A stretch of 64,000 nucleotides of DNA from Aquibacillus koreensis. Its GTDB lineage: Bacteria; Bacillota; Bacilli; Bacillales; Amphibacillaceae. The position numbers and the translations under genes were made by a program. The stretch is from NCBI RefSeq assembly GCF_025154055.1, contig NZ_JAOALK010000049.1:46770-110769 (forward strand), written 5' to 3'. Positions 45,479 to 54,017 of this stretch are shown in pieces; the stretch's first letter is position 1; every line of letters begins with the position of its first letter. The notes under the pieces are model-generated. The model was not told where the DNA came from. It searched no databases and saw only the letters and a list, made by a program, of their open reading frames with translations.

Positions 45479-46593
45479 TAATCAACCTCCTCTTTCAAAC
45501 TTAGGAATGCTTGGTTTAAATCTGCCAACAAATCATCTATATGTTCAATACCAACAGAAAAGCGCAATAATCGGTTACATATTCCTCTTCTATTTCTTTC
45601 CTCCTCTGGAATGTCTGCGTGTGTTTGAGTAGCGGGGTATGTGATAAAACTCTCTACTCCACCAAGACTTTCTGCAAAAGTAATCAATTTTAAATGATTT
45701 AGTAATGGACCTACCAACTTACTATCTTTTAATCTAAAAGATAGCATCCCTCCTTTTCCTGCATATAAAACATCCGTAACCTTGGGTTCTTGTCTTAAAT
45801 AAGAAACAATTTTCTCTGCATTGTCTTGATGTTGGCGCATCCGTAATGGTAATGTTTTTAATCCTCTAATCAGTAACCAGGAGTCAAATGGAGATAGCAC
45901 ACTACCTGCAGCGTTATGTAAGGTGGCTAGTTGGTCACATAGCGATCTTCCTTTTGCAATCACTAATCCAGCAAGTACATCATTATGCCCTCCTATATAT
46001 TTGGTTGCACTATGGATTACAATATCTGCCCCAATTTCTAATGGTCGTTGTAGATAAGGCGTTAAAAAAGTGTTATCCACAATGAGTACTAGATTATGTT
46101 CCTTAGCTAGATGGGCGTAATCACAAATATTAACTTCTTGCATTAATGGATTTGTCGGTGTCTCTAAAATAATTGCTTTTGTTTTACTTGATATTTTTTG
46201 CTTAACTTGATCGATATTAGTAAATGGTGTGTAAGTAGCTTTTATTTGATATGCATTCTCGTAATATGCAAGTAATCGGTACGTACCTCCATAAATATCT
46301 TCCGTGACCAATAACTCGTCACCAGCTTTGAACAATGACAGAACTAATTGAATAGCAGCCATTCCAGAACTACATGCAAATCCGGCATCTCCGGCCTCCA
46401 AATCAGCGACACCTTGTTCTAAGATGGACCGGGTTGGATTTTTTGTTCGTGAATAATCATATCCAGTTGACTGTCCGAGACCTTCATGTTGGTATGCTGT
46501 AGATAAAAAAATTGGTGTACTTACAGCACCTGTTGCTAGATCGCTACGGTTACCTAATTGAGCTAATCTTGTTTCTATTCTTTTTTCGCTCAT
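45478..46593 (-). CDS. metI: Cystathionine gamma-synthase / O-acetylhomoserine sulfhydrylase (PLP)
   Basis: 371 residues. HSATKYIGGHNDVLAG holds the PLP lysine, and YDYSRTKNPTRSILEQ and LETPTNPLMQ are conserved. It joins O-acylhomoserine with cysteine or sulfide. AAAGGA lies 9 bases before ATG 46593; the frame begins at 46599. Two S-box riboswitches lie directly upstream. Confidence 0.93.
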   Translation of the reverse strand: MSEKRIETRLAQLGNRSDLATGAVSTPIFLSTAYQHEGLGQSTGYDYSRTKNPTRSILEQGVADLEAGDAGFACSSGMAAIQLVLSLFKAGDELLVTEDIYGGTYRLLAYYENAYQIKATYTPFTNIDQVKQKISSKTKAIILETPTNPLMQEVNICDYAHLAKEHNLVLIVDNTFLTPYLQRPLEIGADIVIHSATKYIGGHNDVLAGLVIAKGRSLCDQLATLHNAAGSVLSPFDSWLLIRGLKTLPLRMRQHQDNAEKIVSYLRQEPKVTDVLYAGKGGMLSFRLKDSKLVGPLLNHLKLITFAESLGGVESFITYPATQTHADIPEEERNRRGICNRLLRFSVGIEHIDDLLADLNQAFLSLKEEVD

Positions 46594-46627
46594 AGACATT
46601 CATCCTTTTTTAGGAGATTTAATATTA

Positions 46628-46786
46628 AAACAAAAAGACCCTCTCATAAGAAGAAGGTCTTTTAAATAGTTCAAAACATTCTTCTTATCTATTAGGTTAT
46701 AAAAACCTATTGGAATTAGCACCGGGCCAACTGGCTGGTTGCTGAGATTTCATAGGGCCATTCCCTCCATCTCTCTTGATAAGAAA
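46628..46786 (-). ncRNA. SAM (S-box) riboswitch 1 with terminator, leader of metI
   Basis: Reading left from 46786: CTTATCAAGAGAG ... GGAGGGA ... CTCAGCAACC ... CGGTGCTAATTCC ... GATAAG, the conserved S-box core in order. A terminator stem AAAGACC/GGTCTTT with T-run lies at 46634-46663. SAM binding should stop transcription before metI. Confidence 0.95.
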
Positions 46787-46819
46787 TATTATTTAATTGG
46801 TAAAATTTAACTTTTTTAC

Positions 46820-46848
46820 AGTATAGTTTAAAACAAATAATAATACAA
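46820..46848 (-). promoter_or_regulatory. Promoter for S-box 1
   Basis: TTGTAT (46848-46843) and TATACT (46825-46820) with a 17-base spacer lie between the two S-boxes, so riboswitch 1 has its own promoter. Confidence 0.7.
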
Positions 46849-46865
46849 GTGATTTTTAAAAAAAA

Positions 46866-47017
46866 TTGGAAAAGACTTTCTTCACAAGAAGAAAGTCTTT
46901 AATTTCAAAACGTTTCCTCTTATCTACAAGGTAATAACCTATTGGAATTAGCACCGGGCCAACTGGCTGGTTGCTGAGACGTCATCGGGCCAATTCCCTC
47001 TATCTCTCTTGATAAGA
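46866..47017 (-). ncRNA. SAM (S-box) riboswitch 2 with terminator, upstream copy
   Basis: Same core as S-box 1: CTTATCAAGAGAG ... GAGGGAATTGGCC ... CTCAGCAACC ... CGGTGCTAATTCC. The P2-P3 region shares a stretch of about 40 identical bases with S-box 1. Its terminator AAGACTTTCTTC/GAAGAAAGTCTT is at 46872-46899. No gene lies between it and S-box 1. Confidence 0.95.
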
Positions 47018-47046
47018 TTGAATTTATTGAATTTTTAAGTACTTTA

Positions 47047-47075
47047 ACTGTACCTAACTTTGGTAATAAATGCAA
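47047..47075 (-). promoter_or_regulatory. Promoter for S-box 2
   Basis: TTGCAT (47075-47070) and TACAGT (47052-47047) with a 17-base spacer, about 30 bases upstream of riboswitch 2. Confidence 0.6.
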
Positions 47076-47247
47076 TAGTTTTTTCCAAAAATATGAAATT
47101 CCACTCATGTTTGGGTGAAATAACCAGTTGAATTACAAAAATAAAAATCAGGTCTTTCTATTCATTCATTTATCAAATCCTACAATAGGTCTTATTGCTC
47201 GTCTAATTATCAATGACCCATCATACATTATGGCAGAGGTGAGCAAA

Positions 47248-48396
47248 TTGAAAGTAGCTACTGGTAAAATACATATTTTTATAGTCTTGTTTTTAGTTAG
47301 TTTAATTATGCGTGTGCAAATACCTGTATTTACTCCATTTGCGGCAGCTTTCGGCGCATCAAGTGTGTTGATCGGTATTATTCTAAGTGTTACTTCTCTA
47401 TCAAATTTATCAGGAAACTTGTTAGCTGGACCCTTAGTCGATCGTTTCGGCAAAAAAGTATTTGTAACATTACCAATGTTTGCTTCCGGTATTTTCTTTA
47501 TTGCACATGGTTTAGCTTCTAGTTCAACTGATCTATTAGTACTTCATGGATTAAATGGTTTTGCGTTAGCCTTTTTCATCCCTGCTGCATATGCACTCTT
47601 ATCAGGTTATGCAAGAAACAGTCGAGAACAAGGGAAAAATATGGCTGTTAATGGGATTCTCTCAACAATTGCTAGTATTGCAGCTCCGCTAATTGGTGGT
47701 AAGTTAGTCGTTATTATCGGTTACGTTAACACATATTTTCTAATTGGAGCAGCAATGATTGTAACTGGTATATATGCGATTCGCTCTCTACAAGAGAAAG
47801 AGTTAACAGTAACAATAAAAAATCAACCCAAAGGCACATCAAAACATATGAAATTGGTCACAAGTTCTAATTTAGTTGGTGTTTATTTAATTGGCTTTGC
47901 CGTCATGTATATTCATGGGGTATTGATTTATGAGATTCCTTACTTAACAGTGGATCAAGGAGTTTCAACGTTTCGCACCGGACAATTGTTTAGTTATATG
48001 GGATTAGGCACCTTATTAACTTTGTGTTTATTTTTCATCCATCGTTTTTCACCATTAAAACGTCTTGTCGTTGGCTTATTCGGGATGTCTATAACATTGG
48101 TAGGCCTTTTCATGGCTTTATTACCTCTACCGTTATTGTTATTTTCAATGGGTGTATTTTTTGGACTAGTTATGCCTGCGATGGCAACTGCTATTACAGA
48201 TCATGCTAGCAATGCAGTTCATGGGAGAGCTTTTGCCTATATGTCTGCAGTATTTTCTCTCGGAATTATAACAAGCTCGTTTATTACGGGTGTTATTCGT
48301 TCCATGATCTCTCCATATTTTGTAGCATTTTTAGTTGGGATGACTATCCTTACAGTTGTAGTTTACCTAAGGTTACGTTCTTATCAAGACAAATGA
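47248..48396 (+). CDS. MFS transporter
   Basis: 382 residues, twelve helices. The GPLVDRFGKKVFVTLP loop after helix 2 is the MFS signature. Substrate unknown. The frame is open from 47128, but only TTG 47248 has a good site (AGAGGTG, 8 bases); ATG 47230 has none. It is divergent from the S-box/met operon, but no shared control is evident. Confidence 0.85.
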   Translation: MKVATGKIHIFIVLFLVSLIMRVQIPVFTPFAAAFGASSVLIGIILSVTSLSNLSGNLLAGPLVDRFGKKVFVTLPMFASGIFFIAHGLASSSTDLLVLHGLNGFALAFFIPAAYALLSGYARNSREQGKNMAVNGILSTIASIAAPLIGGKLVVIIGYVNTYFLIGAAMIVTGIYAIRSLQEKELTVTIKNQPKGTSKHMKLVTSSNLVGVYLIGFAVMYIHGVLIYEIPYLTVDQGVSTFRTGQLFSYMGLGTLLTLCLFFIHRFSPLKRLVVGLFGMSITLVGLFMALLPLPLLLFSMGVFFGLVMPAMATAITDHASNAVHGRAFAYMSAVFSLGIITSSFITGVIRSMISPYFVAFLVGMTILTVVVYLRLRSYQDK

Positions 48397-48436
48397 AATT
48401 AACCTATAGAAGACTCAATTAAAAGAAAGATCTTAT

Positions 48437-48466
48437 AGAATATTTCAAAATTATTTTCCAATACTA
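48437..48466 (+). promoter_or_regulatory. SigG-like promoter candidate
   Basis: AGAATA (48437-48442) and AATACTA (48460-48466) with a 17-base spacer are each one base off the forespore SigG consensus (TGmATA and CATACTA). It lies just before the 55-aa basic gene, but the predicted start would be almost at the ribosome binding site, which weakens the case. Confidence 0.35.
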
Positions 48467-48486
48467 ACTGTTGAGGAGGGATCATG

Positions 48487-48654
48487 ATGGCAAAACGGAC
48501 GAAAAAAAATGACCCGCAACAAAAAAACAAACAAGGTTTTGACTCCAGTAAAACAGACGCTGAATTTTCTAAGGAAATTGGTAGTGCAGCAGCAAATCGC
48601 GCCCACAAAGAAAAAGCTAAAAAAGAGCGCGCCAATAAAATCAAGAACCAATAG
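48487..48654 (+). CDS. Small basic protein, possibly gamma-type SASP-like (55 aa)
   Basis: 55 residues beginning MAKRTKKNDPQQ, with the segment SSKTDAEFSKEIGSAAANR and a Lys/Arg/Ala-rich C-terminus. The TDAEFSKEI stretch and Asn/Gln/Lys composition recall gamma-type small acid-soluble spore proteins. GAGGAGGG lies 7 bases before ATG 48487; another ATG at 48484 is too close. A second small gene follows 22 bases later and shares its terminator. Family assignment is tentative. Confidence 0.6.
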   Translation: MAKRTKKNDPQQKNKQGFDSSKTDAEFSKEIGSAAANRAHKEKAKKERANKIKNQ

Positions 48655-48676
48655 CATAAGAGGGAGTTAATTGGAA

Positions 48677-48799
48677 ATGTCTAAATCAAAGAGTCAACGT
48701 GAAAGACAATGGAATACTAGAAAACAATCACAAGACCCACACGGAAAAGTTAAATCCTTTGAACAGCTTGCTGAAGAAACAAAAAAAGAAGATAAATAA
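48677..48799 (+). CDS. Small hydrophilic protein of unknown function (40 aa)
   Basis: 40 residues, opening MSKSKSQRERQWNTRKQ and ending in acidic/lysine repeats. GGAG lies about 10 bases before ATG 48677, and a terminator follows at once. It appears to form a two-gene unit with the preceding 55-aa gene. No family recognised; possibly spore-related by association. Confidence 0.58.
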   Translation: MSKSKSQRERQWNTRKQSQDPHGKVKSFEQLAEETKKEDK

Positions 48800-48805
48800 A
48801 GAAGT

Positions 48806-48838
48806 AAACATCACGGATCAAAAACCCGTGATGTTTTT
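48806..48838 (+). terminator. Terminator after the two small genes
   Basis: ACATCACGG and CCGTGATGT arms, then TTTTTAT. Confidence 0.85.
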
Positions 48839-48884
48839 ATATTCACTTTATATATGACAGCACACAAGGATTCTCTCACCTTTT

Positions 48885-49472
48885 CTATTCACCTAATCGC
48901 TTTTCACATACAATATTATTTACCGTCTCATACATTTTACTTAAACCTGTCATACTTGCTTCAAAGTCAAAAGCATCCTTTTCTGAAATTCCTAATTTGT
49001 TTGCCTCCATTCCTGCCTCCATATTAGCTCCAAGAAAAACAAATTTCCATTCATCCTTTTCTTGTTTTTGTGATATCAACCGATTTACTTGTTCGTAGTT
49101 GTATTCCTTACTTGCATTCTCTAAGCCATCTGTTGTAATGACGAATATGACATTAGAAGGCTTCTCTTGATCTATTGTTCGAGAAAGTCGGTAACCTACA
49201 TCGACAATCGTTTTACCCACCGCATCCAGCAATGCTGTCATACCTCGAACATAATAATGAGCATTTGTTAACCTTACCATACTCGCTTCTATCCCATCCC
49301 ACAAAATTTCATATTGATCATCAAATAAAACCGTTGTAAGCCTAGTTTTTCCTTCCAACTCATTTTGCCTTTTCAGAAAGGCGTTAAATCCACCAATCGT
49401 GTCTCCTTCTAAACCACTCATTGAACCACTTCGATCCAACAAAAATATAATTTCGGTTACTTCTGTACTCAT
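48885..49472 (-). CDS. von Willebrand factor A domain protein
   Basis: 195 residues, a single vWA domain. The MIDAS motif FLLDRSGSMSG (DxSxS), GMTALLDAVG (Thr) and ITTDGLENAS (Asp) are intact, so it should bind a divalent metal and a partner protein. AAAGGA lies 9 bases before ATG 49472. It is divergent from the HTH-type gene at 49571; the two may be functionally linked. The partner is unknown. Confidence 0.87.
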   Translation of the reverse strand: MSTEVTEIIFLLDRSGSMSGLEGDTIGGFNAFLKRQNELEGKTRLTTVLFDDQYEILWDGIEASMVRLTNAHYYVRGMTALLDAVGKTIVDVGYRLSRTIDQEKPSNVIFVITTDGLENASKEYNYEQVNRLISQKQEKDEWKFVFLGANMEAGMEANKLGISEKDAFDFEASMTGLSKMYETVNNIVCEKRLGE

Positions 49473-49570
49473 CTTCATTCATCCTTTCGTCTTTTCCATG
49501 CTATAATAGTATCCAAAATTGTCCTAGATTCGGTCGCTTATAAAGCGACATTTTCGGAAGGGTGTAGACG

Positions 49571-50062
49571 ATGTTAAACAAAAAGATGATGAAAGAATTA
49601 CATGCGTATATCAAGCGAAACTTCATTGTTATGCCAGCAAATATTTATGATGCAGATAATATTTCCTTTGATATTTATTCTGAACACAATGAACTCGAAA
49701 ATTATATTAAAACGAATAAAAAAGACTCTATTTCCTCTGTTCTCTTCAAAATCATAGACAAAAAAGGGTTAACGGATGTCGAAGTTTACAAAAGAGCAGG
49801 TTTGGATCGAAAGCATTTTTCAAAAATACGTTCAAATGCGAATTACAAAATAAGTAAACAAACAGCTGTGTCCCTTGCAATTGCGCTTCGATTAACAAAA
49901 AAGGAAACCGAACAACTTATGAACGTTGCTGGTTTCTCTCTTTCCGAAAATGACACATTTGATTTAATCATACAGTTTTGTTTAGAAAAACAAATCTATG
50001 ATATAGATGATATTAATCAAGCTTTACATAGTTATGACTTAAAACCACTTATCCGAGCATAA
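49571..50062 (+). CDS. Protein with XRE-like helix-turn-helix domain
   Basis: 163 residues. The N-terminal 55 residues are unrecognised. Residues about 60-135 (LTDVEVYKRAGLDRKHFSKIR ... SLAIALRLTKKETEQLM, written in parts) follow the five-helix pattern of lambda-repressor/XRE domains. A GGAAGGG-like site precedes ATG 49571. It faces away from a vWA gene, and its stop is 10 bases from the convergent C45 gene. It could regulate the vWA gene or act with it. Confidence 0.78.
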   Translation: MLNKKMMKELHAYIKRNFIVMPANIYDADNISFDIYSEHNELENYIKTNKKDSISSVLFKIIDKKGLTDVEVYKRAGLDRKHFSKIRSNANYKISKQTAVSLAIALRLTKKETEQLMNVAGFSLSENDTFDLIIQFCLEKQIYDIDDINQALHSYDLKPLIRA

Positions 50063-50072
50063 TCGAGATTAT

Positions 50073-51122
50073 TTACATATGATGATCATTAAGAAAAGGC
50101 TTATCAAAATCAAGCTTACCTTTAATCCGCTTAATTCTTATTTTCTCACCTTGTAAGAATTCATCAACATCAATCACAACAGGCTTCTGGTTAGCACCGA
50201 TAGAAAACCAAACCTTATTCAATTCTGTATCGTAGACTGTTGTATGCAATGTTCCTGACCAAGCATCATACTTTTTTGAAAATACTTCTTTTTCACTATT
50301 GTTTAATAGCTCAAAGGCTTGAACTACATTAGAGTTATCAATTTGATTGTTTTTCATGAGATTTTGTCTTCTAATGGAATCGTCCATTCTGTAACGATTT
50401 TCATCCGTTAGGAGTTCAAAATGGTTCGTACAGACATTCGTTGTTCTTTCTGTAACAGACCTAGGAGAAGCCTCTACTACGATTGTTTTTCCATTACGAT
50501 CAAGTAAAACATAATTAAAGGTAGTACGATGTGGGATCTCTCTCAACACACTTATCGCTTCTTCTACTGTTGCACATGTTTCAAGGATGATGCGACCAAT
50601 CATATTACAAATAAATCCGTCCCCTGAACCAATTCTATTTACAAAATTATAACCCATCATAAGTCCCTTTTCATTCATTCCATCCATGCGACCAGTAATT
50701 TGCATCGATGGACCTACTACGGCATAGCCTGTATCCGTTGGTTTATAAAGTACAAATCGCCCCTCATAACCACTAGGATGACTATCATAATTGCGGACCA
50801 TGTAATTAGTACCCGTTAAAATGGAACATCCACTTCTGCTATAATCGACATAATGTCCTCCAAATTCCCGTAATGCATCTTCCATGTTCCAATTTAGTGC
50901 ATCAGCCAAGCCACGTATTTCATCTATCATACCTGGAATGAAACGTTGAAGTATTGTAATCGATTCTTGTTGATTAATCGAAAAATAACGCGTTCTTTTT
51001 GACGTCCATTGTTTAAAGCGATTGGGAAGGATCGGTGAACCTTTTAACAATTCTCCTTGCATATATCCAAAATCATAATGATTTCCTGTAAATTGAACAA
51101 CATCACTAAACACTGCTTGCAT
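50073..51122 (-). CDS. C45-family acyltransferase/hydrolase-like protein
   Basis: 349 residues. SGCSILTGTNYMVRNYDSHP contains the Cys that becomes the N-terminal nucleophile in C45 (acyl-CoA:6-APA acyltransferase-like) enzymes after self-cleavage. MDGMNEKGLMMGYNFVN and NYVLLDRNGKTIVVEASP are other family segments. About 100 residues precede the Cys as a propeptide-like part. It likely hydrolyses an amide; the substrate is unknown. GGAG lies 8 bases before ATG 51122. Confidence 0.85.
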   Translation of the reverse strand: MQAVFSDVVQFTGNHYDFGYMQGELLKGSPILPNRFKQWTSKRTRYFSINQQESITILQRFIPGMIDEIRGLADALNWNMEDALREFGGHYVDYSRSGCSILTGTNYMVRNYDSHPSGYEGRFVLYKPTDTGYAVVGPSMQITGRMDGMNEKGLMMGYNFVNRIGSGDGFICNMIGRIILETCATVEEAISVLREIPHRTTFNYVLLDRNGKTIVVEASPRSVTERTTNVCTNHFELLTDENRYRMDDSIRRQNLMKNNQIDNSNVVQAFELLNNSEKEVFSKKYDAWSGTLHTTVYDTELNKVWFSIGANQKPVVIDVDEFLQGEKIRIKRIKGKLDFDKPFLNDHHM

Positions 51123-51411
51123 GATGAATACTCCTTCAAAAATAAAGATAACAAGAAGATCATACAGGACTGATTATACAAAGTCTAATATGAAGATGCA
51201 CTTTGGATACATGGAGAGTTTTTCGTAATGAACAAATTTTCATAAGTAGAAACATTTTCTCTAGATCTTCATTTGGATAAACCATATGACTTTACCAACG
51301 ACTAGTGTTAAACTACACTATAAATATGTTTTTTAAAACATTTAAACATACTACTAATATAAAAAAGCATAGTTATAACAAAACTACTTTTTTAAAAAAA
51401 GGAGAATCATA
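51123..51411. other. Intergenic region, no recognisable element
   Basis: About 290 AT-rich bases between divergent genes. They must hold promoters for both, but no confident -35/-10 pair or operator is visible. Confidence 0.4.
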
Positions 51412-51555
51412 ATGGTTTCTGAAGATGAGCTCCAACTATTCAAAAAAGAAATTTATTTATTAATAGATGAATATGATCGATGCTTAGATATAAAAATAAA
51501 GAATCAAATTTACCATGATATCGAATTATTACTAGATGTAATTGTAATGAGGTAA
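51412..51555 (+). CDS. Small acidic protein of unknown function (47 aa)
   Basis: 47 residues starting MVSEDELQLFKKEIYLLIDEY, helical, with mixed charge and no signal or membrane helix. AAAGGAG stands 7 bases before ATG 51412. It is convergent with the next gene, with only 17 bases between stops. No family recognised. The ribosome binding site and clean length support coding. Confidence 0.6.
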   Translation: MVSEDELQLFKKEIYLLIDEYDRCLDIKIKNQIYHDIELLLDVIVMR

Positions 51556-51572
51556 ATGCCCCAATAGTGAAA

Positions 51573-52133
51573 TTAATTTTCTTTGACTTCTATAACAAAA
51601 TCAGAGCCAGATTCAACACTTATTTTGACATCACCTGACTCCTTAAACGTATATGGTTCGAGTTGATAAATTTCATTAATTCCAAATGCTTCTTGTAATT
51701 GATTAATATTTGTTGCTTCTACTTTTGAAACTGTTGAAGTCCACTCTACTTTTTTACCAGAAGGGTAATGAATGACAAATGGAATTTCATTGTTATTGTC
51801 CTGATCTAACCCTTCCCATGAAACTAAATGAACGGTCACATTCTCATCTTCCATTACGAGATGATCCGCGTAATACCCCATCTCACCAATATCTCCGAAC
51901 ACTGTATAATCTTTCCCATTAATTTTAACGTCAAGAAAAGGAAGTTGATACGTCAATTGAAAATATATTCCATAGCCTAAAGATGCAACAGTAGCTAGGG
52001 TTAATCCAGTTACTGTGTACTTAAAAGATTTTTTAGAAAAACTACTCATTATTTCTGAATATGGTGCAAATTTATCAACCAAAAGCAAAATAAACAAAAT
52101 GCTTGCAAATACAATACCAATGACAATATACAA
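51573..52133 (-). CDS. Membrane protein of unknown function with extracytoplasmic domain
   Basis: 186 residues. Two helices (about 2-20 and 38-60) and then a beta-rich domain of about 125 residues (VKINGKDYTVFGDIGEMGYY) likely outside the cell. The start is TTG 52133, with a GGAGGGGG tract about 10 bases upstream. I recognise no family. It has no obvious operon partner. Confidence 0.68.
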   Translation of the reverse strand: MYIVIGIVFASILFILLLVDKFAPYSEIMSSFSKKSFKYTVTGLTLATVASLGYGIYFQLTYQLPFLDVKINGKDYTVFGDIGEMGYYADHLVMEDENVTVHLVSWEGLDQDNNNEIPFVIHYPSGKKVEWTSTVSKVEATNINQLQEAFGINEIYQLEPYTFKESGDVKISVESGSDFVIEVKEN

Positions 52134-52569
52134 AATAAATCCCCCTCCTCTATTTATTATGTCTTAAATACGGGGGAAATAAGTGAAAAGTTTCAATTAT
52201 TAAAATATTCGGCATTAATAATATATTTGGTTCCAAATCATAAATAGTTGTCAAAAACCTAAACAATACCATATAGTATTGCTTCCATCAACATATACTA
52301 AATATAGATCTTCTAACCTTTCATCCACAATCGTCAAGCCCACTGCCAAAGTATCAATCGTATTGTAACTTTTATGATGTAATAGCTTATTCTATTTATT
52401 TCATGATATTACTTTGATCCAATGCTCTTCACCTCTCTCATACACATACTTGACGTATTTTGAAATCTTTTGCATGTATTATTTGTTAATGCATTTGAAG
52501 ATTATTCGGTTTTGCATGATAATGATAGTAAGTTCATGGTCAAGAAATATTTTTAGGGAATGAGAAGTA
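52134..52569. other. Intergenic region with a short ORF remnant
   Basis: About 435 bases. At 52251-52391 on the minus strand there is an open stretch without a start or ribosome binding site that encodes DTLAVGLTIVDERLEDLY and ends IWYCLGF; it looks like the end of a decayed gene. The rest should hold the dsdA promoter, which I cannot pin down. Confidence 0.4.
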
Positions 52570-53886
52570 ATGACTAATAACGAACATTTGTTTGATAAAG
52601 CATTAGATGTATGGATCAAGCAATTACCCCAGATAAAAGATGTAATAGAAATGATACCCATCACCTGGGAAAACCCTTTATTAAATCATTCTAAAATTGA
52701 ATTTGATGAAGAACTCGGTAATGCTAGAGAACGGTGGAGACGGTTTGCTCCATATTTACAGACAGCTTTTCCAGAATTACATAGAACAAATGGTGTTATC
52801 GATTCTAACTTACAAAAAATAAATAACATGAAACAATACTTAGCGAATCATTATCAAGTCAATATTACAGGGGAATTGTATATGAAATGCGATCATCAAT
52901 TACCAATTGCTGGATCGGTTAAAGCTCGAGGTGGTATCTATGAAGTGTTAACTTATGCAGAAAAAATAGGTTTCCAACACAATATGCTTTCTATCGATGA
53001 TCCTTACTCAGTACTTAATGAACCCCGATTCAAACAACTATTTAGCAATTATACGATCGGTGTTGGTTCGACAGGTAACTTAGCATTAAGTATTGGCATT
53101 ATTAGTGCAAAGCTAGGTTTTAAAGTTAATGTCTATATGTCTATGGATGCGAAACAATGGAAAAAAGATCTTCTGCGAAATAAAGGTGTGCATGTACATG
53201 AATGTAGCGGAGATTTTAGTGATGCAGTAAAATACGGCAGAATACGAACAAGCCTTGCCCCTAACGGTTACTTTGTAGACGATGAAAACTCTAAAGATTT
53301 ATTTTATGGATATAGCACCGCGGCTTTCCACTTACAAAAACAACTAAACAATAAAGGGATCCAAGTTGATCACCATCACCCATTATATGTCTACTTACCC
53401 TGTGGTGTTGGAGGTGCTCCTAGCGGGATCTCTGCTGGGTTAAAAGGAATATTTGGTAGTCATGTTCATTGTTATTTTGCTGAACCGACACATGCTCCAG
53501 CTGTATTATTAGGTTTAATGACAAATAAACTCGATAAAGTATGTGTTCAAGACTTCGGTATTGATGGTAGAACAGAAGCAGATGGTTTAGCAGTTGGTCG
53601 GCCCTCGGCGTTTGCAATAAAAAAGATCCAATCATTAATTGATGGTATTTACACAATGGACGATGATGAATTATTCAAACTTTTATCATTACTTTTTGAT
53701 TCTGAGAATATAGCGATTGAGCCTTCGGCGGCAGCATCCCTACTTGGGCCGGTAGAAATCGCAAGACGAGAATCTATTCCTAAGAAGACAACACATGTCG
53801 TTTGGGCCACAGGAGGATCATTTGTTCCAAGAGAAGAAATGCTAGATTTTTATGAAAAAGGAAAACTGCTTCTCAATTTGAATTAA
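52570..53886 (+). CDS. dsdA: D-serine dehydratase (ammonia-lyase), PLP
   Basis: 438 residues. LPIAGSVKARGGIYEVL carries the PLP lysine; GVGSTGNLALSIG is the phosphate-binding loop; YLPCGVGGAPSGISAGL and DGLAVGRPSAFA are DsdA-specific. It converts D-serine to pyruvate and ammonia. ATG 52570 is preceded by AGGGAATGAGAAG. It stands alone with a bidirectional terminator downstream; no DsdC or DsdX gene is beside it. Confidence 0.95.
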   Translation: MTNNEHLFDKALDVWIKQLPQIKDVIEMIPITWENPLLNHSKIEFDEELGNARERWRRFAPYLQTAFPELHRTNGVIDSNLQKINNMKQYLANHYQVNITGELYMKCDHQLPIAGSVKARGGIYEVLTYAEKIGFQHNMLSIDDPYSVLNEPRFKQLFSNYTIGVGSTGNLALSIGIISAKLGFKVNVYMSMDAKQWKKDLLRNKGVHVHECSGDFSDAVKYGRIRTSLAPNGYFVDDENSKDLFYGYSTAAFHLQKQLNNKGIQVDHHHPLYVYLPCGVGGAPSGISAGLKGIFGSHVHCYFAEPTHAPAVLLGLMTNKLDKVCVQDFGIDGRTEADGLAVGRPSAFAIKKIQSLIDGIYTMDDDELFKLLSLLFDSENIAIEPSAAASLLGPVEIARRESIPKKTTHVVWATGGSFVPREEMLDFYEKGKLLLNLN

Positions 53887-53984
53887 AAATGTGATAAAAG
53901 CAAGAAAATCGTAGAAAAAGCAAATCAATTTGTATTTAATGTTTAGCAATAATTTTGTTGGATTTATTTTTACCCCAGTAAAAA

Positions 53985-54017
53985 GAATGGGACGAATTAA
54001 CTTGTCCCATTCCTTTT
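53985..54017. terminator. Bidirectional terminator, GGGAC-type hairpin
   Basis: GAATGGGAC and GTCCCATTC arms around 10 bases, with A's before and TTTT after, between dsdA and selO. It shares the GGGAC core with hairpins at 56036 and 63564. Confidence 0.85.

Noticed and set aside
46920..47108. 62-codon minus-strand ORF across the upstream S-box
   Set aside because: It has no ribosome binding site and its sequence is fully explained by the riboswitch and promoter.
48399..48657. Two minus-strand ORFs of 68 and 81 codons
   Set aside because: They are antisense to the 55-aa gene, which has the proper ribosome binding site and promoter orientation.
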